Below are positions 1 through 7,277 of a DNA stretch of 38,255 bases, piece by piece. The number at the start of each line of letters is the position of its first letter. Position 1 is the stretch's first letter. This DNA is from Methylobacter sp. (GTDB lineage Bacteria > Pseudomonadota > Gammaproteobacteria > Methylococcales > Methylomonadaceae). Below the pieces are notes generated by a model. The model saw only the letters and a program-made list of their open reading frames with translations. It searched no databases and had not been told where the DNA came from. The stretch covers positions 1 through 38,255 of the forward strand of contig JAUXXQ010000123.1 of the NCBI GenBank assembly GCA_030684815.1, written 5' to 3'. A program made the translations under genes and the position numbers.

Positions 1-260
1 AAAATATTGTCCAACGCCCGCCCGCGCCCATCCATGCTGATCTTAATGCCCTTATCCAATAAGGCTTGTGTGAAGGCCAGACTGGTAAATTGGGCACCTT
101 GGTCGGTATTGAAAATCCCAGGCGTACCCAGCCCAAGTGCCGTCTCCAGCGCAACCAGACAGAATGCGGTATCCAGGGTATTGGACAGCTCCCATGACAA
201 CACATAACGGCTGTGCCAATCAATCACTGCGACCAGGTACATAAAACCTTTGGCCATGGG
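1..260 (-). pseudogene. IS3-family transposase (OrfB) remnant, N-terminally truncated
   Basis: The minus strand reads a typical IS3-family integrase-core segment: PMAKGFMYLVAVIDWHSRY near the start, then FNTDQGAQFTS, then SMDGRGRALDNIF running off the window edge. The first two catalytic aspartates of the DDE triad (VIDWH and NTDQG) are present; the glutamate would lie outside the window. The conserved part begins abruptly at about position 260, where a full transposase would have roughly the first half of the protein (HTH_21 and linker). Only 9 to 10 bp separate this point from the stop codon of the OLD-family nuclease gene, and an in-frame TAA closes the frame just upstream. This is a decayed insertion sequence marking the edge of an accessory region. 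The family call is firm; the IS subgroup is not resolved. Confidence 0.8.
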
Positions 261-266
261 ACACCC

Positions 267-2282
267 TTATTTCAGGCTTTTGTTGATCTGTTCAATAAGC
301 TTTCTCCATTGCACTAACTCGCATGGATCAAGATCATTCGCAGTTTTAGTTCTTGTCCAGCGGATATATGCTTTAGCCAATTTATACTTTGAAAAACCGC
401 TAATTTCTTTAGAAAACAATTCGACAATAGGTCTATTTGATTGCTGAGCTGCAATTGCTGATACATCAACACCAAACTCCTCCTTCGCAATCAAAACTAA
501 TGTATTTCGCAACAAGTCTTCTATTTCGGCTTTCTCTATACTGCAAAAATCCTTAGTTCTTAAAATGTTTTTATTACCAAGTGCATGTACTAAGTTTTCT
601 TGCTGAGCAGCCTGATCACCCGCATTATCGGAGTCAAGTAAAGCAGCCACTTTTAGTTTGTGCGCATGAAGGATGGTAGCGTAATAAACTACTTTTCCAG
701 CCGTATTTGCGAAGACCAACGCAATTTTTTCATTTAATGTTACATCATCTGACTCTTTTAAAAGCTCTGATGTGGCTTCTATGTACCAGTAGTCAGTTAT
801 ACCTTCCAATACAAGATTTCTTTGCTGTGAAAATAAGCTGCTCGCAAGATCATAGCCAAGTGCTTCTTGGAGCGGTAGCATTCCAGCAGGGTCTTCGGAT
901 GAAAGTGTGGTATGTACAGTTGTACCTACCTCTCTACTTGCCATTTCTACAACTCTAACAATATCCAATTCATTTGGCCCAACGAGAAAAGGAGAGTGCG
1001 TTGAAAATAAGGTCTGATTTTTCTCTGATAGCCTTGAAATCGTATCTCTGAAATCTCTTTGTTTTAGCGCATGCAAACTCATTCCTGGTTCATCTAGCAA
1101 TAATATGGCATTTTTGTGCTTATCCGTTGCTTCAGAGAAAAAGACCACAAAGAATGAGACTAGCCATTGAAAACCCTCTGATCTTTGGTCTAGCTCTACC
1201 TCCACACCAAGATCATCTTCAACAACAACTTTTAAGTATTGACCATCAGCTGTTACCTTAAGCTTATCTGCTTCGGGTCTATTAGGGTTAGGCATCCAAA
1301 CTGAACGTATCTCTTTCGTAAGTCTTACGCTGGCAGCATTTAGTTGATAGCTTCTGGAGTCCAGTTTGTCGCGATATAATTTTAAAGCCTCTTTGTCGTT
1401 TATACTTGGACTTGTTGTTGATCCAAGCGTGGCCAACTCTCTAGCTGTAAAGCCTAGCAACTTCAGCAGACATAGATTGCCGTAATCATAATATTTATCA
1501 TCCAGGAGATTTTGCTCTACCCTTTGTGCGAGGTGTTCTAAATGGATTAACGGCTTTACATTAAAATAGTTGTTGAACATTATAAGGACAGGCACTCTCT
1601 TACCAAGAATATTCAAAACATCGTCATGATTTTTATTACATTTAATCTTATTTAACAGTTCGGAGTGTCTGGCCTCCTCTGTTTCATTACCTTCCTCTAC
1701 AAACTCATAGTTTTCGTCGAGCCATTTCTTAAGAAACTCCGACATTTCAACTGACAAAATGTCACTTTCACCCCACTCACCGTTTATCTCTTTTAAGGCG
1801 TCTGATGGTTTAACGCTCGCCTCCACAACAGAAGTATTTGCATACTGCTTATCCATATGTGAAGCCATGCGAATTAAACTTTTATTAACATCTTTAACTA
1901 TTATTTTACTTGGAGCATCAATTAACGAATGATAGCTATTATTGCTAAGCGTTCTATATAACTTGTATTTGCAGTTATGAAACTCTGTCGGAATAAGCTG
2001 TTTATCATCTTCTTCTAATTCAAAATAACCTGTTACTACTTCAATTGACTCTGGTTTCACTTTTCCTGAAGTTATATCGTTGTATTTCGATCTTGGATAA
2101 TCTCTAAGTGCATCAAACCCATCAATATCTTCTGGTTTATTCAACTGCTGAAGAGCTTTGAGAAGGACAGTTTTTCCAGCCTCATTTGGTCCCACTAAAA
2201 TTGTTTTTAATCGTTCTACATCGAATTCCCCAGAATCAACAATACTACGATAATTTTGAACTCTCGCTTTCACTAGCCTCAT
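267..2282 (-). CDS. OLD-family ATP-dependent nuclease (AAA ATPase + TOPRIM)
   Basis: A 671-residue protein with an SMC/RecF-like ATPase split around a variable middle. Walker A is GPNEAGKT (31-38), the ABC-type signature region is RSEGFQWL (367-374), Walker B is ILLLDEP (393-399, D397/E398), and the switch histidine is in STHSPF (H429). A C-terminal TOPRIM nuclease domain follows, with the acidic motif LEGITD (E493) and the metal-binding LLDSDNAGD (D550, D552). This order is that of class 1 OLD nucleases, a family that includes the phage P2 Old protein and Gabija GajA and is often antiviral. No UvrD-like GajB partner is adjacent, so it looks stand-alone. Its AT-rich composition contrasts with the sdh genes and suggests horizontal acquisition. 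ATG at 2282 is preceded by an AGGAAAC ribosome binding site. The cellular target is unknown. Confidence 0.88.
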   Translation of the reverse strand: MRLVKARVQNYRSIVDSGEFDVERLKTILVGPNEAGKTVLLKALQQLNKPEDIDGFDALRDYPRSKYNDITSGKVKPESIEVVTGYFELEEDDKQLIPTEFHNCKYKLYRTLSNNSYHSLIDAPSKIIVKDVNKSLIRMASHMDKQYANTSVVEASVKPSDALKEINGEWGESDILSVEMSEFLKKWLDENYEFVEEGNETEEARHSELLNKIKCNKNHDDVLNILGKRVPVLIMFNNYFNVKPLIHLEHLAQRVEQNLLDDKYYDYGNLCLLKLLGFTARELATLGSTTSPSINDKEALKLYRDKLDSRSYQLNAASVRLTKEIRSVWMPNPNRPEADKLKVTADGQYLKVVVEDDLGVEVELDQRSEGFQWLVSFFVVFFSEATDKHKNAILLLDEPGMSLHALKQRDFRDTISRLSEKNQTLFSTHSPFLVGPNELDIVRVVEMASREVGTTVHTTLSSEDPAGMLPLQEALGYDLASSLFSQQRNLVLEGITDYWYIEATSELLKESDDVTLNEKIALVFANTAGKVVYYATILHAHKLKVAALLDSDNAGDQAAQQENLVHALGNKNILRTKDFCSIEKAEIEDLLRNTLVLIAKEEFGVDVSAIAAQQSNRPIVELFSKEISGFSKYKLAKAYIRWTRTKTANDLDPCELVQWRKLIEQINKSLK

Positions 2283-2322
2283 ATCTGTTTCCTAATTTAG
2301 ATTTACTTCTCGATACCGGAGC

Positions 2323-2347
2323 CGGACGGGGCATGTTGCCCCGTCCG
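2323..2347. repeat. Perfect 11-bp palindrome downstream of the nuclease promoter
   Basis: An 11-bp perfect inverted repeat with a 3-nt loop (TGT) and the core ACGGGGCA / TGCCCCGT. It lies in the predicted leader of the OLD-family gene. No T-run follows on either strand, so it is not an obvious terminator. It shares its core with the palindrome at 2397-2414, and both are preceded on the plus strand by CTCGATACC (2309-2317 and 2372-2380). Confidence 0.75.
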
Positions 2348-2360
2348 AAACGTTTTATGG

Positions 2361-2388
2361 CTTATATATAACTCGATACCACCGTCAA
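2361..2388 (-). promoter_or_regulatory. Predicted sigma70 promoter of the OLD-family nuclease gene
   Basis: On the minus strand TTGACG (2388-2383) and TATAAG (2366-2361) are separated by 16 bp, a good match to the sigma70 consensus. The start point would fall near 2353, giving a leader of about 70 nt before the ATG at 2282. The promoter sits between two related palindromes (2397-2414 and 2323-2347). This is prediction from consensus only. Confidence 0.5.
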
Positions 2389-2396
2389 ACATTGCA

Positions 2397-2414
2397 ACGG
2401 GGTACATACCCCGT
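2397..2414. repeat. Perfect 8-bp palindrome upstream of the nuclease promoter
   Basis: ACGGGGTA, a 2-nt spacer, then TACCCCGT forms a perfect palindrome immediately upstream of the predicted -35 box of the OLD-family gene. With the sibling at 2323-2347 it could be an operator pair or a REP-like repeat pair. The sequence alone cannot decide between these. Confidence 0.7.
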
Positions 2415-2482
2415 CGCGCGTTCGGAGTCAAAAATCAGACTATCTTAAACGCTGTCGCCAACAAACGCGCCAACCTTATTCG

Positions 2483-2695
2483 TTAGGCATGAACATCAAC
2501 GAAGGAGCTTACAGAATGCGGCAGCGGAATATGCTGGCCTTCTTCTTTAAGCCCTTCAATGTGAAATTCGATAGCTTCTTGAATAAGTTGCAAAGCCTCT
2601 TGCTCTGACTCGCCTACAGCTATGCAACCGGGGAGATCGGGAACATAGGCGCCAAAGCTTGTTGGGCCTTCTTCAATAACAACCATATACCGCAT
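2483..2695 (-). CDS. hicB: HicB-type antitoxin
   Basis: A 70-residue protein with the HicB / UPF0150 partial RNase H fold: a beta-strand start (MRYMVVIEE), the hallmark YVPDLPGC (about residues 17-24), a VGES turn, and a helix EALQLIQEAIEFHIEGL. It is the short form that ends soon after the core and lacks the C-terminal HTH or ribbon-helix-helix domain of longer HicB proteins, so autorepression by this protein alone is doubtful. It lies 11 bp downstream of hicA, the usual toxin-first order. Its ATG at 2695 has a GAGG ribosome binding site 7 nt upstream. HicB binds and blocks the HicA mRNA interferase. The assignment rests on the pair and on the conserved core. Confidence 0.9.
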   Translation of the reverse strand: MRYMVVIEEGPTSFGAYVPDLPGCIAVGESEQEALQLIQEAIEFHIEGLKEEGQHIPLPHSVSSFVDVHA

Positions 2696-2706
2696 ATAAA
2701 CCTCTA

Positions 2707-2892
2707 TTACTTAAGTCCTGCTTGTTTCAAAACGCTGATAAGCGTTCCAGGCGGAACATCTACGCTGAATTTTCCAGCAACAGTGACCGTACCGGATTTG
2801 ACCGGATGATTGAACTGACGATGGCTTCCTTTTTGCCGTACTTGTTGCCAACCATCCAACTCAATTATTGCGATAAGGTCTTTAATTTTCAT
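2707..2892 (-). CDS. hicA: HicA-type toxin (mRNA interferase)
   Basis: A 61-residue protein with a dsRBD-like HicA fold: KIKDLIAIIELDGWQQVRQKGSHRQF, with the catalytic histidine in GSH (H24), followed by the VTV..GKFSVDVPPGTLISVLKQAGL stretch typical of the family. HicA cleaves mRNA in translating cells until HicB sequesters it. The ATG (2892-2890) lies inside the 3' end of sdhE, so the two frames overlap by 11 bp. The toxin gene is therefore probably translated from the sdh transcript as well as from any promoter of its own. That coupling is inferred from the arrangement. Confidence 0.92.
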   Translation of the reverse strand: MKIKDLIAIIELDGWQQVRQKGSHRQFNHPVKSGTVTVAGKFSVDVPPGTLISVLKQAGLK

Positions 2893-3181
2893 GTTGCGAG
2901 TTTAACACGGATTTTTCTTGATACTTACCAGGGGAATATGTCTGACTATCAAACGCAAACGCCCTAACTTTGCCAACCAAAACCCCCATTCCAGCAACCT
3001 CCAAATTCCCCATCAAAACCGCCATCAACCGATCATCCTCAAGCTTCAACAACTCCACAAACAAAGCTTTCTCCTGCTGATCCGCCGCCAAATACCCCGT
3101 TTCTAAATACCGGTTCAACAGCTTATCCAGTTCTTTAGTCCCGCGCCGACATTGCCACTTTAATCGCGCCAGTTCGTCCAT
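2882..3181 (-). CDS. sdhE: FAD assembly factor SdhE
   Basis: A 99-residue protein of the SdhE/CptB (Sdh5) family, which promotes covalent attachment of FAD to the flavoprotein SdhA in the cytoplasm. The RGxxE motif needed for flavinylation is visible as RRGTKELD near residues 10-17. The helical core continues through GYLAADQQEKALFVELLKLED. The frame is open further upstream, but the start is taken at MDELARLKW because its ATG (3181-3179) overlaps the sdhB stop as TAATG, a translational coupling arrangement. At 99 residues it is slightly longer than the 88 of E. coli SdhE. The extra C-terminal residues run into the hicA start. This end may have been remodelled when hicAB arrived. Confidence 0.9.
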   Translation of the reverse strand: MDELARLKWQCRRGTKELDKLLNRYLETGYLAADQQEKALFVELLKLEDDRLMAVLMGNLEVAGMGVLVGKVRAFAFDSQTYSPGKYQEKSVLNSQHEN

Positions 3182-3966
3182 TAGCCCAATTTTCTCTGCA
3201 CCAGCATTTTCTTGGTTTCGGCAATGGCTTTGGCCGGATTTAAGCCTTTGGGGCAGGTATCGGTGCAGTTCATGATGGTATGGCAACGGTACAATTTAAA
3301 CGGGTCTTCCAGTTCGTCGAGCCGTTCGCCGGTGCTTTCGTCGCGGCTGTCGACCAGCCAGCGGTAGGCTTGCAGCAGGATGGCCGGGCCTAAATAACGC
3401 TCGCTGTTCCACCAATAACTGGGGCAACTGGTTGAGCAACAGGCGCACAATACGCAGTCGTATAAGCCGTCGAGTTTTTCCCGGTCTTCTTTGCTTTGCA
3501 GACGTTCGGAATCGGCTGGCGCTGGGGTTTGGGTTTCTATCCACGGCTTGATCGAGGCGTATTGCGCATAGAAATGGGTCAAATCCGGCACCAGGTCTTT
3601 GACGACTTGCAAATGCGGCAGCGGGTAGATTTTAATGGTGCCAGAATAGGAGTCGATGGCTTTGGTGCAGGCCAGCGAGTTTTTGCCGTTAATGGTCATG
3701 GCGCAGGAGCCGCACACGCCTTCGCGACAGGAACGCCGGAAGGTTAGGCTGCTGTCGATTTCGTTTTTGATTTTCAGGATGGCGTCCAGCACCATCGGGC
3801 CGCAGTTGTCCATGTCCAGCTCGAACGTATCGATACGCGGGTTTTCGCCAGATTCTGGATCCCAGCGATAGACTTCAATCCGGCGGATATTGGTAGCACC
3901 GGCTGGCGCTTTAAAGGTTTTGCCTTCGATTAAAACCGAGTTTTTAGGCAGGGTAAATTCAGCCAT
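3181..3966 (-). CDS. sdhB: Succinate dehydrogenase iron-sulfur subunit
   Basis: A 261-residue Fe-S subunit passing electrons from SdhA-bound FAD to the quinone site. All three cluster motifs are visible: [2Fe-2S] at C80, C85, C88 and C100 ([10 protein letters not shown]), [4Fe-4S] at C171, C174, C177 and C181 ([11 protein letters not shown]), and [3Fe-4S] at C228, C234 and C238 ([12 protein letters not shown]). The start is set at MAEFTLPK (ATG 3966-3964), preceded by AGAAGAG, rather than at the upstream in-frame codons. Unusually it is about 340 bp from sdhA, and the gap is filled with repeats. Its stop overlaps the sdhE start. Confidence 0.96.
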   Translation of the reverse strand: MAEFTLPKNSVLIEGKTFKAPAGATNIRRIEVYRWDPESGENPRIDTFELDMDNCGPMVLDAILKIKNEIDSSLTFRRSCREGVCGSCAMTINGKNSLACTKAIDSYSGTIKIYPLPHLQVVKDLVPDLTHFYAQYASIKPWIETQTPAPADSERLQSKEDREKLDGLYDCVLCACCSTSCPSYWWNSERYLGPAILLQAYRWLVDSRDESTGERLDELEDPFKLYRCHTIMNCTDTCPKGLNPAKAIAETKKMLVQRKLG

Positions 3967-4024
3967 TAGTTTATTCTCTTCTGAGTGGAATTCAGGGTAA
4001 TTATCATATCTCGACAATATCAGC

Positions 4025-4303
4025 CAATGTGGCAGTGATAAGTGTTTTAAATCGTTCCCACGCTCCAGCGTGGGAATGCAGCCATGGACGCTCCGCGTCC
4101 CGTATCATTGCAATGACTATTTCTATCCAAAACAATCTTTCTTTTCGCAACGCTGGAGCGTTGCTGGATGCGTTCCCACGCCGGAGCGTGGGAACGATAC
4201 ATTTCTTTATATTTAATTTCGGTCAACGTAGCAGTGATAGGCGTGTGCTGTTCGCGGCTGGGTGGCCGCTCCCACAACGTTTATCCATTTGTACTCGTTC
4301 CCA
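4025..4303. repeat. Repeat-filled gap between sdhA and sdhB
   Basis: The 339-bp gap between sdhA and sdhB holds no credible gene. It contains a 148-bp inverted-repeat element (4051-4198), an imperfect 21-bp direct repeat on its two sides (4025-4045 and 4224-4244, four mismatches), and a partial copy of the compound repeat also present near 10573 (4248-4303). Short open frames here translate the repeats and are taken as spurious. Confidence 0.8.
4051..4198. mobile_element. 148-bp MITE/REP-like element with perfect 16-bp terminal inverted repeats
   Basis: The ends are ATCGTTCCCACGCTCC (4051-4066) and its exact reverse complement (4183-4198). Internal hairpins are nested in the element: TTCCCACGCT/AGCGTGGGAA near 4055-4076, GGACGC/GCGTCC at 4086-4100, AACGCT/AGCGTT at about 4149-4162, and an 11-bp stem at 4171-4196. 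It has no coding capacity, so it would be non-autonomous. Confidence 0.75.
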
Positions 4304-4305
4304 AG

Positions 4306-6090
4306 TTAATAAACCCTCTCTTTGGGCGGAATAACCTCAACTTCGTCGGTCAAGGTGTACATGTGTACCGGCCGGTAATCGATTTTAACTTGATCGCCGT
4401 CCAGCCAGGTCAGGGTGTGCTTGAGCCAGTTTTCATCATCGCGGTTCGGGTAATCTTCCCGCGCATGGCCGCCCCGGCTTTCGGTGCGGTTGCCTGCGGC
4501 GTTGATTGCAACGCTGGCCTGGCTGAGCAGGTTATCCAACTCCAGCGTTTCGACCAGGTCGGTATTCCAAATCAGCGATTTATCAGCCACTTTGACATCG
4601 GCGAAGGTAAGTCTGATGTCCGCTATCGCCTTGATGCCTTCGGTCAAGGTGGCGCCCGTCCTGAACACCGCCGCTTTGGCCTGCATGGCTTTTTGCATGT
4701 CCAGACGAATATCGGCTGTACTGCGGCTGCCGTTGGCGTTGCGGATGTTATCGAAACGGGCAATGGCTTTATCGCAGGCATTGCTCGCCAGCGGTTTCTG
4801 CCTTGAACCCGGTTTAATCAGTTCGGCGCAACGTATCGCGGCGGAACGGCCAAATACCACTAAATCAAGCAATGAGTTTGAGCCCAAGCGGTTGGCGCCA
4901 TGCACGGACACGCAAGCCGCTTCACCAATCGCCATCAGTCCCGGCACCACCGCATCGGGGTCGCCGTCTTTCAAGGTCACCACTTCGGCTTTGTAATTGG
5001 TCGGGATGCCGCCCATGTTGTAATGCACGGTCGGCAGCACCGGAATCGGCTGTTTGGTCACATCGACATTGGCGAAAATGCGCGAGGTTTCGGAAATGCC
5101 CGGCAGGCGTTCGTGAATAATGGCCGGATCAAGATGTTCGATATGCAGATGAATATGGTCTTTCAACGGCCCGACGCCCCGCCCTTCATTGATTTCAATG
5201 GTCATTGCCCGGCTGACCACGTCGCGCGAGGCGAGGTCTTTGGCCGATGGCGCATAGCGCTCCATGAAGCGTTCGCCTTCGGAATTGGTCAGATAACCGC
5301 CTTCGCCTCTGACGCCTTCGGTAATCAGACAGCCCGCGCCGTAAATGCCGGTCGGGTGGAATTGGATAAATTCCATATCCTGCAACGGCAAACCGGCGCG
5401 CAAAGCCATTGCGTTGCCGTCGCCAGTCACTGTGTGCGCCGAGGTGGAAGAAAAAAACGTGCGCCCGTAGCCGCCGGTCGCCATCACGGTCATTTGCGCT
5501 TTGAACAAATGCAACGAGCCGTCATCCAGACACCAAGCCAGCACGCCGCGACATTCGTCATCTTGCATAATCAAATCCAGCACGATGTATTCAACAAAGA
5601 ATTCGGCCTTATGCTTTAGCGATTGCTGGTACAAGGTATGCAAAATGGCGTGGCCGGTTTTGTCGGCCGCCGCACAGGTACGCTGGGCGGTGCCTTTACC
5701 GTAATGCGTGGTCATGCCGCCAAAGGCGCGTTGGTAAATTTTGCCATCGGCGGTACGCGAAAACGGCACGCCGTAATGTTCCAGTTCGATGACGGCGGGA
5801 ATGGCTTCGCGGCACATGTATTCGATGGCGTCCTGATCGCCCAGCCAGTCGGAACCTTTGACCGTGTCGTACATGTGAAAACGCCAGTCGTCTTCGCCCA
5901 TGTTGCCCAGCGCCGCGCTGATACCGCCTTGCGCGGCGACGGTATGGCTGCGGGTGGGAAACACTTTGCTGATGCAGGCGGTTTTAAGTCCGCGTTCTGC
6001 CATGCCCAAAGTGGCGCGAAGTCCTGCGCCGCCTGCGCCGACGACAACGACATCGTAAGTATGTTCAATAATTTTATAAGCTGCGGCCAT
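4306..6090 (-). CDS. sdhA: Succinate dehydrogenase flavoprotein subunit
   Basis: A 594-residue flavoprotein that oxidises succinate to fumarate. The N-terminal Rossmann motif is [13 protein letters not shown] (about residues 14-26). The histidine that carries covalent FAD is H49 in [10 protein letters not shown]. The substrate region HPTGIYGAG and the capping-domain and C-terminal segments are all present, and the length is normal for the family. It starts 3 nt after the sdhD stop in the order sdhC-sdhD-sdhA-sdhB typical of gammaproteobacteria. The repeat element downstream may lower expression of sdhB relative to sdhA or act as an mRNA processing point; that is inference. Confidence 0.97.
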   Translation of the reverse strand: MAAAYKIIEHTYDVVVVGAGGAGLRATLGMAERGLKTACISKVFPTRSHTVAAQGGISAALGNMGEDDWRFHMYDTVKGSDWLGDQDAIEYMCREAIPAVIELEHYGVPFSRTADGKIYQRAFGGMTTHYGKGTAQRTCAAADKTGHAILHTLYQQSLKHKAEFFVEYIVLDLIMQDDECRGVLAWCLDDGSLHLFKAQMTVMATGGYGRTFFSSTSAHTVTGDGNAMALRAGLPLQDMEFIQFHPTGIYGAGCLITEGVRGEGGYLTNSEGERFMERYAPSAKDLASRDVVSRAMTIEINEGRGVGPLKDHIHLHIEHLDPAIIHERLPGISETSRIFANVDVTKQPIPVLPTVHYNMGGIPTNYKAEVVTLKDGDPDAVVPGLMAIGEAACVSVHGANRLGSNSLLDLVVFGRSAAIRCAELIKPGSRQKPLASNACDKAIARFDNIRNANGSRSTADIRLDMQKAMQAKAAVFRTGATLTEGIKAIADIRLTFADVKVADKSLIWNTDLVETLELDNLLSQASVAINAAGNRTESRGGHAREDYPNRDDENWLKHTLTWLDGDQVKIDYRPVHMYTLTDEVEVIPPKERVY

Positions 6091-6093
6091 GAT

Positions 6094-6474
6094 TTACCCT
6101 ATCGATACAACGCGAAACACGGCCAGCAAAGCCGCAATCGCCAATAACAAAAATGCCAGATTGACGGCCCAGATCAAGATAATCTTGGAGCCTTCGGCGG
6201 CGACATAATCTTCAATCACCACCTGCAAACCCAAAGCGGCATGATAAAAAGCGGCAATGATCCAGGCCACGATACCCACGCTGTTCAGCGGCGACATCAG
6301 CCAGGCCAAAGTCTCAGAATAGGGCGCGGTTATGCTCAAGCCCAGAAAATAAATCAGCCAAAATGATAATGGAATCAGCGCCACAGCGGTGACGCGCTGC
6401 ATCCACCAATGCCCAGTGCCGCTTTTGGCAGAGCCCAAACCACGCACTCTGGAAAGTGGCGTCCTATAGTCCAT
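6094..6474 (-). CDS. sdhD: Succinate dehydrogenase membrane anchor subunit D
   Basis: A 126-residue inner-membrane protein with three hydrophobic segments (about residues 30-48, 63-87 and 99-121). The heme b ligand is likely H78 in FYHAALGLQ, followed by VVIEDYV, whose aspartate and tyrosine correspond to the quinone-site residues of E. coli SdhD. It overlaps the 3' end of sdhC by 11 bp and ends 3 nt before sdhA, consistent with tightly coupled translation. Sequence identity in this family is always low, so the call rests on the motif, topology and position. Confidence 0.92.
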   Translation of the reverse strand: MDYRTPLSRVRGLGSAKSGTGHWWMQRVTAVALIPLSFWLIYFLGLSITAPYSETLAWLMSPLNSVGIVAWIIAAFYHAALGLQVVIEDYVAAEGSKIILIWAVNLAFLLLAIAALLAVFRVVSIG

Positions 6475-6853
6475 AAATCCCCCAAATTAAAGTCATCAAC
6501 GTCAGTACCAACGAGGCCGCCAGCTCAATCATCGCGTAGCGGTTTAGCGTGGCGGCTTCAAAACTGCTGCCTGCATCCCAAATTAAATGGCGGACGCCGT
6601 GGCACAAATGAAAAAACAGCGCATAAATAAAGCCCCAGCACACCAGCTTGACCAGCCATAAGTTCATCACCGCCTGCATCGCAGCGTAGCAATCCGCGCC
6701 GCCTGCCAGCGCCGAAACCACATAAACGAACAGGATTAAACCGGCGGTGAGCATAACGCCGGTCATGCGGTGGGTGATAGAAATAATGCCGGTCAGCGGC
6801 AGTCGGTAGACTTGTAAATGCGGGGAAGTGGGTCGGTTGGTCTTTGTCGCCAT
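6464..6853 (-). CDS. sdhC: Succinate dehydrogenase cytochrome b556 subunit C
   Basis: A 129-residue membrane subunit with the SdhC signature SPHLQVYRLPLTGIISITHRMTG; the S and R of SITHRMTG line the quinone site. The axial heme ligand is likely H82 in FHLCHGVRHLIWD. Three transmembrane helices are predicted (about residues 32-50, 66-86 and 109-128). It is the first gene of the operon, transcribed leftward, with the ATG at 6853. The 5' region is short: a terminal-inverted-repeat element begins only 57 bp upstream, so the promoter must lie in that gap or inside the element. Confidence 0.94.
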   Translation of the reverse strand: MATKTNRPTSPHLQVYRLPLTGIISITHRMTGVMLTAGLILFVYVVSALAGGADCYAAMQAVMNLWLVKLVCWGFIYALFFHLCHGVRHLIWDAGSSFEAATLNRYAMIELAASLVLTLMTLIWGIYGL

Positions 6854-6909
6854 AGTGTTATCCGGTGGTTGTATGATATTTCAAGCAAAAGTCGATGCCT
6901 TGTTTCTTT

Positions 6910-7064
6910 ATAACAGCTCAGCCTCTGCTAAAAATAATTAAATGGGACGCGGATTACACAGAAAAGACAGATTTACACCGATTTTTAAATCGGCTTTTAA
7001 TCAGCCATTATCCGTCGAATCAGTGCCATCCGTGTCCTATTACTTTTTTTCGCTGAGTAGTTAC
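6910..7064. mobile_element. TIR element, copy 1 (sdhC / kinase divergent region)
   Basis: About 155 bp bounded by an imperfect inverted repeat, ATAACAGCTCAG on the left and CTGAGTAGTTAC (7053-7064) on the right. The interior is a long imperfect palindrome built from ACGGATT / ATCCGT modules, with AAGACAGATTTACAC and TTTTAATCAG in common with copies at 15320 and 30456. It has no coding capacity. It fills most of the 424-bp gene-free stretch between sdhC and the sensor kinase. Confidence 0.72.
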
Positions 7065-7065
7065 G

Positions 7066-7134
7066 TTTTTTCCCGTTAGGGCAACAGCAGAGGCATGTTG
7101 TATCACATATCAGCGCTGCCCGCTAAGGGAAAAA
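7066..7134. other. Imperfect inverted repeat in the kinase upstream region
   Basis: A T-rich arm TTTTTTCCCGTTAGGGCA (7066-7083) faces TGCCCGCTAAGGGAAAAA (7117-7134) with a few mismatches. It lies between the TIR element and the sensor kinase gene. It could be a terminator, an attenuator-like fold or repeat debris. From 7135 to 7277 nothing further is recognised. Confidence 0.4.
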
Positions 7135-7277
7135 CCGGAAAATAATCGCGGCAAATCGCGACGTGTGCATAGTCCCCATAGGCTTTTTGCGTCACAACAA
7201 AGACAAAAAAAGAATTTTTCCTATAGCAAATAATGCTGCCCGCATAAATAATAGACTATTTTTGCATCCCAAAGCCT

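Noticed and set aside
267-2282. Calling the OLD-family nuclease a Gabija system
   Set aside because: The required UvrD-like GajB helicase is absent from both flanks visible here.
2882-3286. A longer 134-codon start for SdhE
   Set aside because: The extra N-terminal residues overlap sdhB and do not fit the family; the TAATG-coupled start gives the normal length.
4047-4277. Open frames over the sdhA-sdhB gap translating as RSHAPAWE-like peptides on both strands
   Set aside because: They are translations of the inverted repeats, lack ribosome binding sites, and appear on both strands at once.
5623-6147. Long plus-strand frames antisense to sdhA, such as the 174-codon frame
   Set aside because: sdhA is unambiguous on the other strand. 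GC-rich genes generate such shadows, and these show no recognisable domain.
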